A program made the position numbers and the translations under genes. Positions 42,552-54,185 of a stretch of DNA of 64,000 nt are shown piece by piece. The notes beneath the pieces were generated by a model that worked only from the letters and a program-made list of their open reading frames with translations, was not told the origin of the DNA and made no database searches. Where the stretch lies: assembly GCA_958510825.1 (NCBI GenBank), contig OY294049.1, positions 27,114,986 through 27,178,985 on the forward strand, written 5' to 3'. Source of the DNA: Brachypterus glaber. Its lineage: Eukaryota; Arthropoda; Insecta; Coleoptera; Kateretidae. How positions within the stretch are numbered: position 1 is the stretch's first letter; each line of letters opens with the position of its first letter.

Positions 42552-44050
42552 TCGTGGGCCTACAAGTAAAAGACACTAAGTCCATGTCTTTTTTCAAATT
42601 TAGTTGAATTAAACTACTTCCATTTTTCTTTTTTTAACTGCAAATGAGACATTATATTGTCCAAACATGTCATTGCGATTTGCGGTAGTTTATTTCCAAA
42701 AACAATTATTACAAAAAATAAAAAACAACAATGAAAGTTAAATTTGTCAATATCTCAAAACCATATTTTTGGACTTAGGGAACGTTTAAGTATTACGTAA
42801 CGCAAATTTTGATCATTTTGGACCCCCCCCTTGTAACGCTATTTTCCTATACCATTAACATGTGCGTAACACTCCAAAATGACGGTGAGTTTTTACTGTT
42901 TTATTCGAATATTCCTTGATCCTTAAATTATAATATGTAAATTTTAGAATAGGCAGCCTATATCAGACAAAAATAAACATGAGGAAATAATATGCTTTCA
43001 CAAATTTCCGTTATTGGTAAATAAGTTTTGTGCGGTTCAAATTAGGTCATATTAGGTTACACGCAAAAATGTGGAAGATACAAGGAACAACCAAAAAAAA
43101 AATAAAACTTAACTTATTATTGCTTTCCCATTTTAAAAAATTTCAGAATTTTAGGAAAGCCTTGTATTCGTAAATAGTTTTTTTACTTATTGTTTCATTT
43201 TACACTTTTTCTTTTTTCGTTATACACTATTAACTCGCTATTAACAAGGTTCAAAAAAATAATAAAATGTTTTGCAACTGAATTTCCGTAATTCATTCAA
43301 TTAATTATAATAAATATTATAATTAATCAAAATTAATCATTATAAATATAATTCAAATTTGTTTTGAGACACTTAGTTAAAAACAGCTATTAATAAATAT
43401 TAAAAGTTTCTTAATTGGTGCTATGACAAATTACTCTTTTTATTAATCTGTCCATTGAATTATTACTGCTAGTTAAATATACAAGTTTAATAAAGATTTT
43501 AATTGAATAAAAAATACTGATGCCAACAGAAGAATACTTCCCCTACTATACAGGTTTATTCATAAATAGGTTCATTAAAAAAAGTTATAGACTCCTGATG
43601 GTTCCAGAAATCGATTTCAGAAGTTTAAAAATTTTTTAAAAAAATCTATGTTATAAAAAAACCTTATCCGAGCTGGTAGTGAGGTTGTGGTGTTACCTTG
43701 CTTTTATATATATAGAAAACGCGATATATCGCTTTCCAGGTTTGGATCTCACTTGAAGCGGGTCGTTTTCCAGGTTGCCAAATTTACCAAGGTTAAAATG
43801 ACAACAATTTATTTATTTTTTTGGTTTTAAAATTGATGTGACACTCAGTCACTGTTTTATTACAATAAATACAACAAATTGCTTTGTTGGAAGTTGAAAA
43901 ACTCAACATATCCTCGAACGAATAATAACAAAAATAATTAATCTTTTGAGTCGAAAAGAACATCTGCAAGAAGTTAACAGTTTAAAATATTTAAAAAATG
44001 TAGTTAATATTAGGGTTAGGAGTAATAAACAAATGTTAAAAGCGTTTTCA
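42552..44050. other. Unassigned spacer with repeat ends
   Basis: 42552-42590 repeats the terminus of the preceding element in direct orientation (CCTACAAGTAAAAGACACTA). 42784-42850 (GTTTAAGTATTACGTAACGC, followed by CCCCCCC) looks like a transposon end and resembles 59819-59845. GCGATATATCGC at 43722-43733 is a perfect palindrome. No gene seen. Confidence 0.4.
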
Positions 44051-44165
44051 ACCATACACTAGTGTATGGTGTTCTCTCAGCTGAGAGAACGATTGGTAAA
44101 ATTTACCAATATATTGGTAAGTATTATACTGTATACGCCAGAACATTTGGTTATAATAACCAAAT
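44051..44165. repeat. Run of adjacent perfect palindromes
   Basis: Four palindromes abut or overlap: ACCATACACTAGTGTATGGT (44051-44070), GTTCTCTCAGCTGAGAGAAC (44071-44090), a 19-base ATTGGTAAA/TTTACCAAT pair (44092-44110) and TTACCAATATATTGGTAA (44103-44120). GTATTATAC (44121-44129), GTATAC (44131-44136) and ATTTGGTTA/TAACCAAAT (44145-44153 and 44157-44165) follow. The first two are 20-bp perfect palindromes with no base between them. Confidence 0.9.
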
Positions 44166-44458
44166 TACAGAGCCACAAGTATTTTTGGTAATAGGTAGGT
44201 AATAGCTACGAACAAACTGGTAAATATAGTTTTAGGATATTCCCCAACAAAAATTTTACCACAACAACTGTTAATACCTACTATTTATAATTAATATTTA
44301 ATCTTTCTTACGTAATGACGACGGTGTTTGGTAGTTTTAACCTAAAACATGTTTGTGTTTACCACATGTGCGCGTTGTTGTGGCAAATAGGTCACCAAGA
44401 ATCACTTAAAAATTAATAAATTTAATAATATTCATAAACAGTATAATGTTTAATATCA
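44166..44458. other. Spacer, partly inverted relative to 50650-50680
   Basis: TTTTACCACAACAACTGTT near 44257 is nearly complementary to 50658-50677 (AGTTGTTGTGGTAAAT). The match is short. Confidence 0.35.
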
Positions 44459-45489
44459 AATATGAGGCATTTTGCGCCTAGCGTGCCAAGATTCTGCACA
44501 CATCTCACGGATTTTGACCAAACTTGGAATAGTTGTAGCACTAGTAGGTATATATACCATGGCATCATATTTTTCAAATCCATCTATCCGTTTAACATAT
44601 ACAGTAGGGTGGTTCAAAACAAAAAAGGTGGAATTTTTTGCTGCTGAGAATAAAGCTCATTTTGATGAGTTAATATCCCACAAAAAAAATAAAAAATATT
44701 GGAGTATATTTACCACTCCCTCACGAGGGTGCAAGTTTTGGCTACTTATCCAGGGTGGGCTCGAAGTGATTTTAGCTAAAATGCTCGCTACCTTAAAAAT
44801 TCCTAATTAGGGGTCGAATGTTAGTAAAAAATCTAAAAATAAAAATAATCGCTTTCCCCACTTTTTTTTATGGGGAAAAAACGTGAAAATCTGGAAATTA
44901 TGTAGCAAAAAATTAGGCGTTTTCTCAAACGACCTGAAATTTTCATAATATAGTTTTTATATACTAGCTTGTTTTAACATAAAAATCAAAAAAATTGCGG
45001 TTTGCTAACACACCAAAAGATGGCGTTTATCCCAAAAAACCGTGTTTTATCAAATAGTTTTGATAATTTTGGCTTAACGGTTAATATTTTCCAAAAATTT
45101 CTTACTACAAAAATTAAATAAAATTAAATGATCTTTATTTTGATTTTTTTAATTTTAAAATCGGTTAAGTAACAGAAAAGTTATGATAAAAAGAAAATTA
45201 ATAAAATTAACATTAAGTTCCTAATATATTTTTATTATGGTATAAATAGTTTACAGTATAATCTGGTTTAGAAAAGTATTGGAACAATAAACAACCATCA
45301 TTTTGCATAAATTAATTTGAAAAAATCAATTTTATTGTTTTAACTAAAAGTTAAATGTTGACTTTAAATATAGGTATTATCCAAATTAACCAAATATATG
45401 TATATTAGGGTGGTCGCGAAAATTCAAATTGAATATACGAATGCTACCTACACAAAAATTTGTTGCCCTTTATGGTAATATGAATTATC

Positions 45490-45915
45490 CAAAATTTGAA
45501 GTCAATCGAAAAACGTTAAGGCACCGCACAGTGGTCCTAAAGTTTTTAAACTTACCCATTTTACGAGCTTCTTTAATTTTAAATTTATAAATTAGCAGAT
45601 TTTGAAATCTTAAACTTTTATCAACTAAAATTGTTGCCTAATTTGTGACTATTGCTTGCGTAAAATTTAAGGTCAATCACAAATCGTTTAAAGTTGGCAC
45701 AAGAACCTTAAACCTCAAAAAATCCATAATTTTACTAGCTTTTTGTATCCATTTTCTACCCTTGTATCCACATGGTGTAAAAATGTTAACGGGCCCTAGT
45801 CTGAAATTGTAGACTTATACATGTATATTATATATGCAAAATTTTAGGAGAATCGGAAAAAGTTAGGAGGTCGCGCAAGAGCCGTAAATGTTTAAAAATG
45901 GACGATTTTAAGTCT
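45490..45915. repeat. Three degenerate ~174-bp units in the fold-back centre
   Basis: Blocks reading AAAATTTGAAGTCAATCGAA, AAAATTTAAGGTCAATCACA and AAAATTTTAGGAGAATCGGA start near 45489, 45662 and 45838. Each is followed by a similar ~70-bp stretch. Confidence 0.6.
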
Positions 45916-46035
45916 TTTTTTACTTTAAAATTAAAAAAATATACATGAGATTTTAAGATTACAAATATTTTTATTTTTTTTTGCTCTTATACTGGTTTTA
46001 CTTTTTTTTGTTTTTATTTAACCTGAATTTCTAGT

Positions 46036-46082
46036 TTGTTAGTTTGTTACTATGTTAGTTTGTTAGTTAGTTTGTTTGTTAA
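46036..46082. repeat. GTTAGTTT-type microsatellite
   Basis: Imperfect repeats of GTTAGTTT and GTTTGTTA, close to a C-homopolymer tract at 46176-46190. Confidence 0.8.
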
Positions 46083-48005
46083 GCAGGACACCTTAGGTTA
46101 ATGATAGAAAGCTGAAATTTGGTATAGTTATTTATCTTCGAAGATAATACAATATAATAAAATCAAATAATTCCCCCAACCCCCCCCCCTCGTTGGGGAG
46201 GTATACCTCTTTTTTAATTTTTACCAATATGTTTGTGTAAATTTTGTACTGACGGTTTTTGCACTCACTAGAGCTAAATATAATATTTAAAAAAATGACC
46301 CCCACCCCCTAGGGGCAATTTAAATATTTATAAAAAGTCGTTTAAAAATATATTCTATTTTTTATACATAAACTGGATTCTCGTTAAGCTCTTATATCAC
46401 TTTCAGATTTCTAGTTAATATACATTAAAATGTATAATGTATAATTATATACCGGCTAACACAAGAAGTATTGCCTACGAATTATCTCCGTAATTACTAA
46501 AGATTACTTATTGAAATATATATGAACCGTAAATACCCCCACTTTGGCATGGTCATAAACAATATTTCTGTCCAATCCTATTACAGTTATTTCTAGAATT
46601 TTCTACTGTAGAAAATTCTAGTAAGAAAACACAAACCTGTCATTTCACGATCCATGGATATATTGTTTTTTTTAAGAAATTGCAAAAATTGATTAGTTGA
46701 TTTTGAATACATTTTTTAATTTCAGCCTAAAAATGACGTTATCCATATTTAAAACGATTTTCACAAGTATGCGCGCATATAAATGTATTTGGTTAATTTG
46801 GATAATACCTATATTTAAAGTCAACATTTAACTTAGTTAAAACAATAAAATTGATTTTTTCAAATTAATTTATGCAAAATGATGGTTGTTTATTGTTCCA
46901 ATACTTTTCTAAACCAGATTATACTGTAAACTATTTATACCATAATAAAAATATATTAGGAACTTAATGTTGTTAATTTTATTAATTTTCTTTTTATCAT
47001 AACTTTTCTGTTACTTAAACGATTTTAAAATTAAAAAAATCAAAATAAAGATCATTTAATTTTCTTTAATTTTTGTAGTAAGAAATTTTTGGAAAATATT
47101 AACCGTTAAGCCAAAATTATCAAAAGTATTTGAAAAAACACGGTTTTTTGGGATAAACGCCATCTTTTGGTGTGTTAGCAAAGCGCAATTTTTTTGATTT
47201 TTATGTTAAAACTTAAGTTAGTATATAAAGACTATATTATGAAAATTTCAGGTCATTTGAGAAAACGCCTAATTTTTTGCTACATAATTTCCAGATTTTC
47301 CCGTTTTTTCCCCATAAAAAAAAGTGGGGAAAGCGATTATTTTTATTTTTGGATTTTTTACTAACATTCGACCCCTAATTAGGAATTTTTAAGGTAGCGA
47401 GCATTTTAGTTAAAATCACTTCGAGCCCACCCTGGATAAGTAGCCAAAACTTGCACCCTCGTGAGGGAGTGGTAAATATACTCCAATATTTTTTATTTTT
47501 TTTGTGGGATATTAACTCATCAAAATGAGCTTTATTCTCCATGAGCATCAAAAAATTCCACCTTTTTTGTTTTGAACCACCCTATAATATACAGGGTGTT
47601 CAATTTGGCCGAGTACCGTGTACAGACATACATTTAACAGTTCATATATCCTAGAAATATTGATCAGTGTTAAAAAATCAAATATGCTTTAAATCTTCCT
47701 TCTGCTCTCTATCTCATTACATACTTTTATTTTTGACATAACCAAGAAACATAACCTAACATTTTTAGTAATATATAAAAATAGTTTTTTTCAAAATTGG
47801 TTTAATTTAAGTTCATAGTATTCCTATTGTATCATCAATAGTTTTTCTCTTAAAGGCGCAAGAATGGGGGAAATCTAATTTACTGACCAGTTTTAAATGT
47901 CCCCATATACGTTTCCGCTACTCCGACTGGATTCGTATAACATATCTAAGAAACTCTTACGATTATATATTTTTTATAAAAATTTTAGCCTCCCCTTCCC
48001 TAAAC

Positions 48006-48806
48006 CCAGATAGTACAAAGTGATACTATGGACGTCCAATGGACGTATGTTCATGGACTGCTGTATGTCCATAGAATGCCCACAACTGTGGACATTCATA
48101 ATGTGTCCGTTCAAACCATCCATCCAGAATCCATACTGCCGTGCTATGAAAGACTCGCATAGCAACGTTTTCACGTCAACTTGGTGTAATATTTTGAAAA
48201 CGCTGGTATTCTACAAATGGAGATACGCGGGTCTTTCATAGGATGGCAGCTTAGGACTTGCTTTTTTGCTTACTTAATTGGTTTTTGCCACTGTGAAAAA
48301 CTGTTATTTAACTTGCAATGTTTGTCGTTTAGGGCAAATCTGCCAAAGGCTTTTTCGACCACTTAGAATATACTTAGTAAGCTAAAATTTGGTACACATG
48401 CTCGTCTGACAATACAATTTTATATAAAACTTACTCCCCATACCCCTACCCCTAAAATTTAAAAAATCCATTTATCACCCACGAGATAATTTAAAACTAA
48501 AATTAGGTTACTTACTCATCCAGTGATAATCAAATTTTAAAATAAATTTTACATCCCCCTTATCTTCCCATGATCCCCCATACGCGTATAAGGCTAAATT
48601 TACCCTCTCTCTGTTTCACCCACTTAGAATAAACGTAGAGAGCTGAACTTATGGGTGTAAAATGGACACTGAATGGACGTCCACTAATAGTCGTACAAAA
48701 GATGTAATTATATGGACGTACACAGTACATCCATTATTCGTCCGTGGACCAATGTACTTAAAAGGGATCTAAAATGGACGTCCATTGGACGACCGGTGCT
48801 ATTTGG
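48006..48806. mobile_element. MITE rich in TGGACGTCCA motifs (~800 bp)
   Basis: CCAGATAGTACAAAGTGATA at left and CCAAATAGCACCGG (reverse strand) at right frame the element. GGACGTCCAATGGACGT (48029-48045) pairs with 48770-48788. TGGACGT or its complement recurs many times at both ends. ORFs 47974-48174 and 48020-48241 are these repeats read as codons. Confidence 0.65.
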
Positions 48807-48821
48807 AAATTAGAGTTAGTT

Positions 48822-50060
48822 TACTTGTGCAATTTTTCACTAAAATGTTCAGACTAGCTGTCCTAGTATTCCAAACGGAAAATTGTTACATATCTAACAT
48901 GCCACGGTGGGCTTTAAGCTTTAAAAAAAATATAGTTGTTTTTATGTGAGGACATATTGGGCTACACACATAATGTTTGAAGACAATGAAAAACATTTTT
49001 TGTGCCTGTAATTAAACCTAAAATCAAGCAATGTAGTGAATTTTCAAACTTTAAAGGGCACAGCTTCGCGATTTGAAAGAAAATTTCATATTTTTTTTTG
49101 AGGTTAGCAATTTACTTTATACCGTTTCGTGTTAGAAAGATTTAAATAAAAAATCCTTGGGCCTTGAAAATAAAAAAAAACTAAACAAACATATTTTTTG
49201 AAAAATGGCTGTGAGCGACCTCTAGATATTTTCAAAAATTTGGAAAAAAATAGGGATAAAACTCTTACCACAATAAACAAATTTAAGGGGTGAGACTTCC
49301 AAACTTTTGAATTTGAATTTTTTATATATATATGTATACTAATTTTTGATGGAATAAAAAACGGCTACATCTACGATTTTGTTTTCAACGAACATGTAAT
49401 TCTGAAAGCATCAGAAACAATATCCCGTTGTCAGTTATGGGGTGTACGATTTTTTCATCTCCGTAAGCTTAAAGCCCACCGTGTTGCACAAACCATTACC
49501 TATCTTTTATCAAAAAATATTTTTCCTTACCCCTAAATCAGGGGTAGTTTACTGGTGTATTTTTTTACTAAAATACCTCCGGCCGACCGTCCTATTACAC
49601 CAAAGAGAGTATTATTATATATTTAATATGAAAATATCATTATACATCTAAGTTATCCCCCTAACCCCAGAATTAGGGGTAGTTTACTCTTGTAATTTTT
49701 TACTAAAATGTTCCGACAAGCCGTCCTAATACTGGATTATTATATACAAATTGTTATCTATCTTCCGTAAAAAGTTTATGTCCCGAACCCCTAAATTAGG
49801 GGTAGTTTACTCGCTCATTTTTCATTTAAAAAAATAATAATAATACTTTAATCAAAGTTATAGGAGGGCGGGTCAAATATTTTAGTAAAAAATGTCACAC
49901 TAATATTTAGGGTTGGAGGGCGATTTTTTTATGGAAGAAATTTATTTATTGATAAAAGATATATAATGGTTTGTGCATGTTAGATATGTAATATTTTTCC
50001 ATTCGAAATACTAGGACAGCTAGTCTGAGCATTTAAGTGAAAAATTACACGAGTAAAGCA
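48822..50060. repeat. Palindrome with ~130-bp tandem units
   Basis: 48822-48902 (AGTTTACTTGTGCAATTTTT and following) pairs with 49975-50060, 48901-48922 with 49463-49490, and 49486-49512 with 49950-49977. GGGGTAGTTTACT blocks at 49541, 49676 and 49799 are direct copies. The ORF at 49442-49651 is repeat sequence. Confidence 0.7.
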
Positions 50061-50304
50061 TATTTTATTTTTTAAAATCGATAAATATTTCTAGGAGATA
50101 TGGGCCGTTAAATATATGTCTGTAGACGGTATTCGGCGAAACTGAACACCCTGTATATGTTAAACGGTTAAATAGATTTAAAAAATATGATGCCATACTA
50201 CTATAGTAGTTGTAGTACTATAGTGCTACAACTATTCCAAGTTTGGTCAAAATCCATGAGATGAGTCTAGAATCTTGGCACGCTAGGCGCCAAATGCTTC
50301 ACAT

Positions 50305-51303
50305 GACAAAAATAATTGCTCATTTATAAAAATAATTATTTCCGATCTGCGATTTTCGAGAACCAAACTAAACAATAAAAAATCAATAAAAAGAAACCTT
50401 ATTCCCATCTGCGATTTTCGAGAACCAAAACAGACCCATAGAGTAAAAGGGGAAAGCTGTAGACAACATAGTGTATTCTCAATGGTAGATGTGGAGAGCC
50501 CCATTTACTGATCCAGTGATGTGCACTAAATTAAAATGATGACCACAGTACCCGCTAAGGCTGACTTACTAAAATTTAGTTTTTTAATACTTATTAAAAA
50601 AGTAGATGTCATTGTTAGTGAGATACAGTAGCCTGGGGAATGCGTTCTCTAAATTACTAGTTGTTGTGGTAAATATTAAACAATTCATTGGCAAATATTA
50701 TATTTTATTAAATACTTTTAAACAGACTAAAGTTGAAGATTTAAGATAATTAAGCATCCAAACCTTAACTATTCTATTATAAAACAAAAAGAAATGTTTC
50801 AGATTAGCATTAAAATAGTTGATGATGACGAATATATTAGTAACGTTTTATTGGTAAAATTTAATGCAAAAAATTATATATATTTTATTTCCTGTTATTA
50901 AATTATCAACAAGAATCAGCACCAAATTATTGGCAAACAAAACTAAACAAAAAGTTCAAACTAATATACATTTTTTAATAAATACCAATTATTGTTTACC
51001 ACATCAATTAGTAACTAGAACAGAATCTGATTCTCTTCGTGTAAATTATAAAAGTACGTAAAATACATTTTTTTAGTATTTTATGCGAAATATGTTTTTA
51101 GATATCAAAATGATTGATCTGAAATATTAATCTAACCTTTCTTGAAATAGATTTATTATTGAGAAAATCAATTATTTTGTATTGAAATTTCGACGTTTCT
51201 TTCAGATTTCAATTAATTTAGGTATAGATTCCCAATATACTAGTCGAAAATTAATTTTCTTTATACTTGTTTCTTAATTTTCCTGCATTCATGCTGTTGT
51301 TAT
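50305..51303. other. Unassigned spacer with a short duplicated block
   Basis: ATCTGCGATTTTCGAGAACC occurs at 50345 and 50408. Otherwise unassigned; ORFs 50283-50504 and 50864-51061 show no domain. Confidence 0.45.
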
Positions 51304-51850
51304 TATATTATTCACAGCGCCTGCGCTAGAATAATATTATACGGTAGTTTCAAATTTTCAAAAAAAATCAAAAATTGTCCTAAACAAAAAATTATTGGAT
51401 ATAAAGTTTTATGAAAAAATAAGAAACTTTATTTTTTTTTTCAAATGTCAGTCCGTTTGTCCGTCTGTCTATCTGTCCGTCTGTCCGTCTGTCCGTCTGT
51501 CCGTCTGTCCGTCTGTCCGTCTGTCCGTCTGTCCGTCTGTCCGTCTGTCTGACGTCACGATTTTTGTAAACACGATAACTCAAGAACGAATAATCCCATC
51601 GACTTGAAATTTTTAGAAAAAAATAAGTTCTACGAGTGGAAGATCCCTATTGTTTTTGAAAGTAATCCTCCCAAAAACAAAAAAGTTATGGGGGGTTAAA
51701 CTTTTAAAAAAATCGAAAACAGCTGAAAAAAAATTCCGATTAACGTAATTTTCTCGATATACCGTATACCGGTAGTTTCGAATTTATAAAAAATTTCAAA
51801 AATCGTCCTAGACAAAAAATTCTTGGATATAAAGGACAATGGTCATTTTG
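51304..51850. repeat. Dispersed repeat with (GTCCGTCT)n minisatellite
   Basis: 51304-51420 (ATTCACAGCGCCTGCGCTAG, GATATAAA) matches 8556-8665 in the hAT fold-back arm. Part of it recurs at 51766-51836. The 8-bp array GTCCGTCT spans 51451-51552, about 12 units. Open frames in this array on both strands (51392-51607) are artefacts of the repeat. Confidence 0.75.
51451..51552. repeat. (GTCCGTCT)n minisatellite
   Basis: Eight-base unit, nearly pure after the first two units. Confidence 0.95.
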
Positions 51851-52045
51851 GACCCAAACTCAACTTTCTCAACAGCAACGAATTTTATATAATTGAAAAG
51901 TTATTTTTATGTAGATAAATTGTTTTAATTCAACAACATAACATAGCCACCGAGATTCCGAGTTATAGGCCTTTGAAATTAGTTCTTTACGTAATAACTC
52001 AATACAATATTTTGCTGCTTTGTACAAATAACGAAATGCTTATTT

Positions 52046-53003
52046 ACAACCCTTTCCTTACATCCATTATTGTTTTTAGTTTATATTGCCGACATTTTTG
52101 ATTGCACAAATGAACATATACAGGGCTATGCAGATGACTCTGTATATGTTTACACTTTTAATCCAAAAACAACTGAAGATGTTAGTGCAAACATAAATCG
52201 AGATCTCGAATCTATATTAAGATATTCAAAAGGACATAATCTTAAATTAAATGCTAGCAAAACGGTATCAATATTATTTTGCCCTGAAACGCAGCGTGAA
52301 AGCATAAAAAGTGTTCTGAATATGCATGTTAATAATATTCCTCTATTCTTTTCAGAAAAGATAAAGATATTAGGTGTCATACTAGATGAGAAGTTAAAAT
52401 TAACCGATCACATAAATAAACTTTTGCAAAACACTTACATCAGATTAAAAATGCTGTATGCAAATAAAGACTTTTTAAGCTCGAACATCAAAAAACAGCT
52501 GTGTGAATCTCTTGTGCTCTGTCTTTAGTTATTGTAATCTAGTGTACTACCCATGTCTCAATAAGTTTACAAAAAATCGAATACAGAAAGTTCAAAATAC
52601 CTGCTGCAGATATATTCACAATATTAGAAAATTTGATCACCATTCGGCCTATTTTAAGCGTCTTAAATGGCTAAATATGGAAAATACGCACATTTTTAAT
52701 TATTTAGTCTTTATACATAAACATAAACACATCAACACCAGCATACCTGAGAGAAAAATTAATTTTTAGAAATGATGTTCATATTTGTAACGTATGTATT
52801 CAAAACAATTTGACCATACCTCGGCATTCGACTGCTGGATTTAAGCGTAGTTTCACCTATACGTCAACAATTCTGTATAACTCGCTTGAACCAAGTTTCA
52901 GACAGTTTCTGTTTCTGTCAGTTTCTGTCAGTTTCTGTCAGTTTCTGACAGTTTCCTCATTTCGCAGTAAAATTAAATATTACTTGTATCAAAAACAGCA
53001 ATA
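52046..53003 (+). pseudogene. LINE reverse transcriptase remnant (YADD box to C-terminus)
   Basis: The first frame (to 52528) reads HPLLFLVYIADIF, then GYADDSVYVY, the catalytic box, then LNASKTVSILF and ILGVILDEKLKLTDHI. Frameshifts near 52505 and 52770 pass the sequence to 52503-52769 (YCNLVYYPCL, IQKVQNTCCRYI, the LINE C-terminal half) and 52810-53004 (IPRHSTAGFKRSFTY). The normal context upstream, a G-x-PQG loop, is missing at the 5' truncation. The last part includes a 10-bp minisatellite (CAGTTTCTGT repeats, 52898-52955) that lengthens the protein. Not functional. Confidence 0.85.
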
Positions 53004-53082
53004 AAGATTTAAACTTCGTCAATCAGTAAAATTAAATATTACTTGTATCAAAAACAGCAATAAAGATTTAAACTTCGTCAAT
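52965..53082 (+). repeat. Exact 59-bp tandem duplication at the LINE ORF end
   Basis: 52965-53023 and 53024-53082 are identical. The unit contains the stop codon and an AATAAA. Confidence 0.95.
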
Positions 53083-53450
53083 CCCTGTAATTCACATATA
53101 ATTATTATTACTTCTTTTTTTTGTGTTGGCACACAAACAATTATTGTTTCTTTTTCACTATTATTATTTTTGTTTTGTTTTGTTTCTTAAACTTTTTTTT
53201 TTTTTCATTATCTATTGTACATTTTTTCAGGTAATTTCATTAGTTTTATATATATAGTTACTATTTTCACTTATAACTGTATATATTTAGTTTTTTTTTC
53301 TGCTTTTCATTAGGTAAAATATTTTCTATTGTTATATATTATATATTCTATTTATTATTATAATTCATACAGGTTTTTAGAGGTTAAGTGGAAGAACGAT
53401 CTCGAATCGAACTTCGCCATTTTGATGTATATTTGTATCAAATAAAGACG

Positions 53451-53483
<33 letters not shown>

Positions 53484-53501
53484 GTTATTATTATTATTAT
53501 A

Positions 53502-53575
<74 letters not shown>
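53451..53575. repeat. (ATT)n microsatellite, LINE tail
   Basis: Nearly pure ATT for about 125 bp; the long Ile-only frame across it is not a gene. Confidence 0.95.
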
Positions 53576-53578
<3 letters not shown>

Positions 53579-53817
53579 CTGCGTTCAGCTAATAACTGCC
53601 CTCCTGCCCTGTAATATATAATTTTGAACTTTTATTGATTTTCCTTATTATTTATTTATTTATTTATTTATTCCAACTCAACAGGTCTACACCTAGTTAC
53701 AGAGTTTGTCACTATAATTACAAATTATGCGATATACAAAGAACCTTACATATATATATATATATATAAAAAAAACATAATTTTTACTTAAAAAAAAAAA
53801 AATATTTAAATGCAGTG

Positions 53818-54185
53818 TCAGGTTGAAGCAAGATTAAAAAAACGCTTAATTGAAGCTATACTACAATTCAGTATATCTAAATTATTATGTATAGAGTTAT
53901 AATTAATACATAGTACATTGACTGGTGAATATTCAAAAATATTTGTCCTGCATTTTTGAACATAAAAGAAATTTGAAGACCTGGCTGAGTTTCTTGGGAC
54001 ATTAAACGGTAACATAAATAGAATATCTTGACAATCTACATTATAATTTAATAATTTATGTAAAAACATAATTGACGTTTGCTTACGTCGATATTCTAAG
54101 GATGTTACTGAATTGATTCGTTGCAGTTCTGTATTACGTATGGTTATGGGTGGATACCGCCCATGTCTTTTATAGTGTAAAAAAG
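53818..54185 (-). pseudogene. LINE ORF2 C-terminal end
   Basis: Continues the RT frame after a one-base shift near 54185: FLHYKRHGRYPP, then SVTSLEYRRKQTSIMFLHKL and PRNSARSSNFFYV to a TGA at 53818. The charged SLxxRR block is the usual LINE end region. Confidence 0.8.

Larger units (their letters stand above)
44605..47584. mobile_element. Fold-back element (2.98 kb), TAGGGTGGTTCAAA termini
   Basis: TAGGGTGGTTCAAAACAAAA (44605) pairs with 47565-47584. Arms of about 800 bp follow: GTGCAAGTTTTGGCTACTTA at 44730 pairs with 47435-47460, ACACCAAAAGATGGCGTTTA at 45010 pairs with 47155-47180, and 45215-45310 pairs with 46870-46975. The central 1.4 kb carries tandem units and a GTTAGTTT microsatellite. 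Related to 39360-40465. Confidence 0.85.
47590..50155. mobile_element. Fold-back element (2.57 kb), TACAGGGTGTTCA termini
   Basis: TACAGGGTGTTCAATTTGGC (47590) pairs with 50136-50155 (CTGAACACCCTGTA). The ~80-bp terminal repeats include CTACAGACATA and CCTAGAAATATT. A further MITE (48006-48806) and a second palindrome (48822-50060) lie within. Confidence 0.8.
44459..50304. mobile_element. Split palindromic MITE hosting two other fold-back elements
   Basis: 44459-44604 (TGAGGCATTTTGCGCCTAGC at its start) is the reverse complement of 50156-50304 (ending GCTAGGCGCCAAATGCTTCA). The two arms would meet as a ~300-bp palindrome, but 44605-47584 and 47590-50155 lie between them. ORFs 44462-44647 and 44472-44810 cross the arm boundary and are not genes. 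Confidence 0.8.
52046..53575 (+). mobile_element. 5'-truncated LINE with (ATT)n tail
   Basis: RT codons start at about 52046 inside the palm. A 3' UTR then leads to AATAAAGACG and a (TTA)n tail at 53451-53575. This is another LINE clade than 53646-56450, to judge from YADD and the different C-terminus. Confidence 0.85.

Noticed and set aside
44462..44810. Two overlapping ORFs
   Set aside because: They span the junction of two fold-back elements.
51451..51552. CRISPR-like array
   Set aside because: Eight-base units without spacers; a simple minisatellite in a eukaryotic sequence.
53388..53621. ORF rich in Ile
   Set aside because: Translation of the (ATT)n tail of a LINE.
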